Positions 6,894-10,046 of a stretch of 10,046 nt of DNA are shown here, in pieces (position 1 is the first letter of the stretch; each line of letters starts with the position of its first letter). The stretch spans positions 1 through 10,046 of the forward strand of contig CAMBZY010000069.1 of NCBI GenBank assembly GCA_945872325.1. Reading direction: 5' to 3'. This DNA comes from Candidatus Kuenenia stuttgartensis. Lineage in GTDB: Bacteria; Planctomycetota; Planctomycetia; Isosphaerales; Isosphaeraceae. The notes under the pieces were generated by a model, which was not told where the DNA came from, did no database searches, and saw only the letters and a program-made list of their open reading frames with translations. The translations under genes and the position numbers were made by a program.

Positions 6894-7433
6894 TCAGAAA
6901 GGGATGTCATCTTCATCGCCGCCGTCTGGCGGACTCGTCTCAATCGAAGGGCTTGGACGTCGGGGAGGTAAAGAAGGACGATCGCTGGGTGCAGGAGCAG
7001 ACGGACGTCTGGGTGCATAGCTCGAACTCGATCCACCAGCGGAAGGAGGCGACGAATAACCGCCGTCATCCATGGGCTGAGAAACATTCGGTATGCTGTC
7101 GTCCTTCTTTTCCAGGAATTGAACCCGCTCGGCTTCCACCTTGATCTTGGAACGCTTTTCACCTTCACGGGTCTCCCAGGTTTCTTCCTTGAGATACCCT
7201 TCAACGTGAACGGCTCGCCCCTTACGCAGGTATTGACAGCAGTTTTCCGCCTGACGGTTCCAGACTGTCACCACGATATACAAGGTCTCCTCGCGAGTTT
7301 CACCTTCACGAGTCGCATACTTCCGGCTTGTAGCCAACTTGATGTCAGCTACAGGAGTGCCATTCGGTGTATAACGCAACTCAGGATCGTGCGTTAACCG
7401 ACCAATCAGAAATACCTTGTTTAAATCTGCCAT
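6894..7433 (-). CDS. ssb: Single-stranded DNA-binding protein
   Basis: A 179-residue SSB that coats single-stranded DNA at replication forks and repair sites and recruits partner proteins. The OB-fold occupies about 1-110, opening with ADLNKVFLIGRLTHDPELRY and including a VTVWNRQAENC strand, a YLRKGRAVHVEGYL segment and a final ERVQFL strand. A Pro/Ser/Gly-rich disordered linker follows, ending in the canonical acidic tip DEDDIPF, the docking peptide for replication and repair proteins. The ATG at 7433 gives the standard N-terminus, although the frame is open further upstream. A GGAG lies 11 bases before it. It is 64 bases from rpsF, in the conserved rpsF-ssb arrangement. Confidence 0.97.
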   Translation of the reverse strand: MADLNKVFLIGRLTHDPELRYTPNGTPVADIKLATSRKYATREGETREETLYIVVTVWNRQAENCCQYLRKGRAVHVEGYLKEETWETREGEKRSKIKVEAERVQFLEKKDDSIPNVSQPMDDGGYSSPPSAGGSSSSYAPRRPSAPAPSDRPSLPPRRPSPSIETSPPDGGDEDDIPF

Positions 7434-7497
7434 CGTAGGACATTCTCCAAAGCGTCGGGCGGCTATCTGCAAGCGTCAATCGCCCTTGGTCCTGATA

Positions 7498-7908
7498 TCA
7501 GGCGTCGTCACGACGACGACGACGTGGACGCTCTTCGTATTCATCCTCACCACGACGCTCTTCTTCAACAGAAGGTGTGGAGTTCATCGCGGATTCGATT
7601 AGGGGTTCCACCAACTTCGGGTGAATCTTCAAAATCATCTCACGAAGAATCGTGTCGTTCAAGCGGCAATCATGGCTGATTGTGGCAAGAGCCAGCGAAT
7701 CCACTTTAAAATAAGTCAGCAGGTAGACGCCCTTGCGGTGTCCATCTACAGCGTAAGCCAAACGACGTTCGTCCCACTGACGACTCGCTACGATTTCAGC
7801 CTTCTGACGGGTCAGGATTTCATGAATCTGCTGAACCGTCTCATCCCAATTGACGGACGCTTTTGTGCTGTCCAGCAAAAACATCGCTTCATACGTTTGA
7901 ACTGACAA
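7498..7908 (-). CDS. rpsF: 30S ribosomal protein bS6
   Basis: Small-subunit protein bS6, the partner of bS18 in the 30S platform. The 136-residue product shows the family blocks: TYEAMFLLD (5-13), WDERRLAYAVDGHRKGVYLLTYF (45-67) and the C-terminal LNDTILREMILK strand (83-94). A charged tail at about 112-136 is first acidic and then has a run of five arginines before DDA; bS6 tails vary between bacteria. The start is TTG at 7908-7906, giving the typical short N-terminus, with GGAGG eight bases upstream. The frame is open to 7992, but that stretch holds a hairpin and the Shine-Dalgarno and encodes nothing bS6-like. It is 142 bases after pth, the gap that carries the possible leader structure. 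Confidence 0.96.
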   Translation of the reverse strand: MSVQTYEAMFLLDSTKASVNWDETVQQIHEILTRQKAEIVASRQWDERRLAYAVDGHRKGVYLLTYFKVDSLALATISHDCRLNDTILREMILKIHPKLVEPLIESAMNSTPSVEEERRGEDEYEERPRRRRRDDA

Positions 7909-7916
7909 GGATCGAA

Positions 7917-7921
7917 CCTCC
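7917..7921 (-). promoter_or_regulatory. Ribosome binding site deciding the TTG start of rpsF
   Basis: GGAGG on the minus strand ends eight bases before the TTG at 7908. It supports the short bS6 over the longer open frame beginning at 7992. Confidence 0.8.
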
Positions 7922-7928
7922 GATGAAC

Positions 7929-7965
7929 TGGTGGCCGCAATCTCCTTCACACGGAGAAGCCACCA
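7929..7965 (-). promoter_or_regulatory. Leader hairpin upstream of rpsF, possible autoregulatory site
   Basis: In the minus-strand RNA, TGGTGGC (7965-7959) pairs with GCCACCA (7935-7929). Inside it TCTCC (7957-7953) pairs with GGAGA (7945-7941) around a 7-base loop. The two helices are joined by an asymmetric internal loop: one base on the 5' side and five (TTGCG) on the 3' side. The structure ends 7 bases before the rpsF Shine-Dalgarno. A bS6:bS18-binding mRNA leader with a bulged helix is known in many bacteria. The location fits such an element, but I cannot confirm that its conserved bases are present. Confidence 0.5.
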
Positions 7966-8050
7966 TGTTGTTATCTGTACTGACTCGGACAAATTCCTGA
8001 CATCAGGGTCACTTACAATTGATCAAATTCACGAACCTGATCAACCTGTC

Positions 8051-8641
8051 TCACTTCGTGGTCAGTGGGTCGCTTGGGCCATTGAACCGATTCATCGCCG
8101 GTTCAATCCCCTGATTCACCCACACACTGATAGCCTGCATTGTGGTCAGAATCCCACCATCAACTGCCGGACGCTCGCTCGGCCTGAACTTGGCAAGAAC
8201 ATAATCGGCTGCATCTATGATGCCACGATCACCAATACCAAGGCGAAACCGCGGGAACTGATCGGTCCCCAAAGCTCTGGCAATATCCTTGAGCCCATTC
8301 TGACCACCAGCACTGCCACCACCACGAATTCTAAGTTTTCCTAGGGGAAGACTCAAATCGTCGCAAATCACGACCAGATCCACAAGTGGAATCTTGTAAA
8401 ACTGGATAATTTGACCGACAGATTTACCGCTCAGATTCATGAAAGTCATTGGCTTGACCAGCATGACTCGTTGGAAATCGAGCTCAATCTCAGCGATTTC
8501 CGCATCGAACTTCCTGGCAAACTTTGTACCCGACTGACATAAAGCCAATCGGTCAATCACATCAAAACCGATGTTGTGACGTGTGTCTTCATATTTCGAA
8601 CCAGGGTTACCGAGCCCAACAACGACTTTGATTTGGGCCAC
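8051..8641 (-). CDS. pth: Peptidyl-tRNA hydrolase
   Basis: A 196-residue cytoplasmic esterase that recycles peptidyl-tRNAs dropped by ribosomes. It has the full set of bacterial Pth signatures: GLGNPGSKYEDTRHNIGF with N12 and the catalytic H22, KPMTFMNLSG with N69, the CDD segment with D94 (equivalent to the aspartate that assists the histidine), and GGQNGLKD with N115. Length matches the family. The start is GTG at 8641, giving the normal MAQIKVVVGLGNPG N-terminus, with a GGAG ten bases upstream. It follows rplY by 66 bases, a pairing seen in many bacteria and consistent with co-transcription of translation genes. Confidence 0.97.
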   Translation of the reverse strand: MAQIKVVVGLGNPGSKYEDTRHNIGFDVIDRLALCQSGTKFARKFDAEIAEIELDFQRVMLVKPMTFMNLSGKSVGQIIQFYKIPLVDLVVICDDLSLPLGKLRIRGGGSAGGQNGLKDIARALGTDQFPRFRLGIGDRGIIDAADYVLAKFRPSERPAVDGGILTTMQAISVWVNQGIEPAMNRFNGPSDPLTTK

Positions 8642-8707
8642 TGCTGTTGATCTCCAGATGAATATCCGTATCGAACAGCTTTCGCTGGATCACCCTGAGG
8701 CTTCGAA

Positions 8708-9349
8708 TCAGACTTCCGTTTTCTTCTCAGGACGTGTGATCACTTCTGGCTGAGTCAGTGTCTCAGTTTCAGCAGCAGACTCACCGGTTGGGCGGATCAG
8801 GTGAACGATGATATCATCGGCACTCGAAACAGCCGTCACACCTTCAGGCAAAACCACGTCTTTGACATGAATTGACTGACCGAGGTGAAGGTTGGAAATG
8901 TCAATACGAATTGAGTCAGGGATAGCGGCTGTCACGCAACGCACTTTGATGGAGTGGTGAGGCACGTCAAGAACGCCACCTTCTGCCACGCCTGGTGCTT
9001 CGCCCTTAAGTTCAATACGGACATCACTTTCGACTTGTTCCGTCAGGTCGGCCCTGAAAAAGTCGATGTGGATCACAGACTTGCCGAGGTAATCCCATTG
9101 AAGTTCTCGCACAAGAACGGTTTCGCTCTGACCTTTTCCAAGGTCGAGTCCAACAACGTGCGATCCACGCTTGAGGATTCCCAAAACATCGTCAGCTGTG
9201 ATGCTGATGGGCTGGGCGGCTTGCTTGTGCCCGTAAATGATTGCAGGTACACGGCCTGCAGCGCGAAGACGGCGGCTCACTCGCGTGCCTGTGCCTTTGT
9301 TCTTCGCTGTATCTCTGGCTTGGGCCGCGATGGTGACGATCGTACTCAT
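8708..9349 (-). CDS. rplY: 50S ribosomal protein bL25, CTC (long) form
   Basis: A 213-residue member of the bL25/CTC family, which binds 5S rRNA in the large subunit. The N-terminal L25 domain at about 3-100 shows the RRLRAAGRVPAIIYG segment (26-40) and LQWDYLGKSVIHIDFFR (83-99). The C-terminal beta domain at about 101-186 has the KGEAPGVAEGGVLD loop and ends with SSADDIIVHL. A short Thr/Glu/Lys-rich tail follows. The two-domain length is the general-stress-protein CTC type, not the short E. coli form. The ATG at 9349 gives the expected N-terminus; no strong Shine-Dalgarno is visible. It is the first gene of the minus-strand operon. A TTGACA at 9387-9382 could be a -35 element, but the -10 at the right distance is poor. 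Confidence 0.96.
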   Translation of the reverse strand: MSTIVTIAAQARDTAKNKGTGTRVSRRLRAAGRVPAIIYGHKQAAQPISITADDVLGILKRGSHVVGLDLGKGQSETVLVRELQWDYLGKSVIHIDFFRADLTEQVESDVRIELKGEAPGVAEGGVLDVPHHSIKVRCVTAAIPDSIRIDISNLHLGQSIHVKDVVLPEGVTAVSSADDIIVHLIRPTGESAAETETLTQPEVITRPEKKTEV

Positions 9350-9613
9350 GTGTCCAGTGATCTCGCACTCAGTTTCAAGTCTGTCAAGGCGTTAAAAATG
9401 ACGTTCAACATCATCCCAACTCGCCTTTAGGGTCGATTTTCACGCAATTCCCGACTTCCGTCAGGAAAGAAATCCGCCGGTCATATCCGGCGACAAGTCG
9501 CACTCGACCCGCCTCACATCACCTTACAAACCGGTGCTGAGGTCGATTCGGGAAAGGATACCCCACATCAGGCTTTTTTGCAAGCCTCCAACGGTGCGGA
9601 AAACCGCTTTTTG

Positions 9614-10046
9614 TTACGACCTTATTATCCATCGGCCTGTGGAATGGATAATCTCGCTGAAATCTTGTGGCTGAATCGTCAAATCCAAATCGTTGACTTG
9701 ACTTGGCAACACCACATCTTCAAAACCACCCATGATTTTTGCAAGAATTGACAAGGTACTGATCAGAATCGGACCTGGCCGAACCAGATGACGGTGGCCA
9801 TCCACAACATATATTCTTGCTCCACATTGCTTAAGGGTCGTTTGTAGGATGTGGTCGAACGGCAAAAGATTGAGTTCGTGAAGGCTCCGCTCGACCGTAA
9901 ACCCGCAAACACCCAAAACGACCCGCTTACAACTCTCAAATGCCTCTTGAATCAAATGTTGCGACAATATTTTTGAATTCGATCCAGGCAACGCGGTTCT
10001 TTCCTGACCACCCACCATGCGAATCAGTTCCGGGTTCCAGTGACCA
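9614..10046 (-). CDS. BtuF-like cobalamin-binding ABC substrate-binding protein, C-terminal part (cut by the window edge)
   Basis: The reading frame is open to the window edge, so only the last 143 or so residues are present and the start lies outside. The fragment begins with GHWNPELIRMVGG. It later carries VCGFTVERSL, equivalent to the P-C-G-F-x-x-E-R-T segment of cobalamin-binding periplasmic proteins. Next is YVVDGHRHLVRPGPILISTLSILAKI, matching the Y-x-V-D-G-N...RPGPR...LEILA block typical of this group of the TroA/FecB fold. By family knowledge it would bind a corrinoid outside the inner membrane for import, or act as a related metal-chelate binding protein. Its partner genes are not visible. 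It ends with TAA at 9616-9614. No convincing terminator follows, and 264 gene-free bases separate it from rplY. Confidence 0.75.
   Translation of the reverse strand, partial: GHWNPELIRMVGGQERTALPGSNSKILSQHLIQEAFESCKRVVLGVCGFTVERSLHELNLLPFDHILQTTLKQCGARIYVVDGHRHLVRPGPILISTLSILAKIMGGFEDVVLPSQVNDLDLTIQPQDFSEIIHSTGRWIIRS

Noticed and set aside
6827..7204. Basic 125-residue open frame on the minus strand inside ssb
   Set aside because: It is entirely overlapped by the well-supported ssb gene in another frame and shows no recognisable domain; a shadow of ssb codon bias.
7500..7530. CGACGACGACGAC run near the 3' end of rpsF considered as a microsatellite
   Set aside because: It is explained by the arginine-rich C-terminal tail codons of bS6.
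7909..7992. Longer bS6 starting at 7992
   Set aside because: The extra residues are unlike bS6, and the DNA holds a hairpin and a GGAGG placed correctly for the TTG at 7908.
9359..9387. Promoter for rplY with -35 TTGACA at 9387-9382
   Set aside because: The -35 is perfect, but the hexamer 17 bases further (GAGATC) matches only two of six -10 positions and transcription would start almost at the ATG.
9570..9612. Two small hairpins after the BtuF-like gene (AGGCTT/AAGCCT at 9570-9587 and GCGG/CCGC at 9596-9607)
   Set aside because: Only the second is followed by a T-run, and only on the plus strand, where no gene precedes it; not a convincing terminator for the minus-strand gene.

Overview
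The window looks like a chromosomal piece of a planctomycete, perhaps from the Planctopirus/Schlesneria side of the phylum. This rests on protein resemblance and on the operon order rplY-pth-rpsF-ssb-rplI-dnaB; no rRNA or other decisive marker is present. Base composition is about half G+C by eye and looks even throughout. I see no mobile element, CRISPR array, tRNA, rRNA or obvious sign of recent transfer.

Left part (1-4632, plus strand): a secreted M28 zinc peptidase with a PA insert and a C-terminal PDZ domain is closed by a strong intrinsic terminator. Next come two genes 68 bases apart: a predicted Tat/lipoprotein-type exported protein that may be a diverged ABC solute-binding protein, and a MalK/PotA/FbpC-like ABC ATPase. 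The ATPase keeps the Walker A motif and Walker B aspartate but has replacements in the Q-loop, signature motif, catalytic glutamate and H-switch. No permease gene lies beside it.

Right part (4650-9349, minus strand, read right to left): bL25/CTC (rplY), peptidyl-tRNA hydrolase (pth), bS6 (rpsF), single-stranded DNA-binding protein (ssb), bL9 (rplI) and replicative helicase DnaB. All gaps are short enough for one translation/replication operon. rpsF and dnaB start with TTG and pth with GTG, each behind a recognisable Shine-Dalgarno sequence. Two structured spacers stand out: a two-part hairpin just upstream of the rpsF ribosome binding site, and an 11-bp inverted repeat between rplI and dnaB. 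rpsR, often found between ssb and rplI in bacteria, is absent. The dnaB end converges on the ABC gene with only 17 bases between stop codons.

Far right (9614-10046, minus strand): the C-terminal part of a BtuF-like cobalamin-binding protein runs off the edge. The 264 bases between it and rplY hold no gene.

The strongest candidate for something undescribed is the exported-protein/degenerate-ATPase pair. The next best are the two RNA structures in the ribosomal protein operon.
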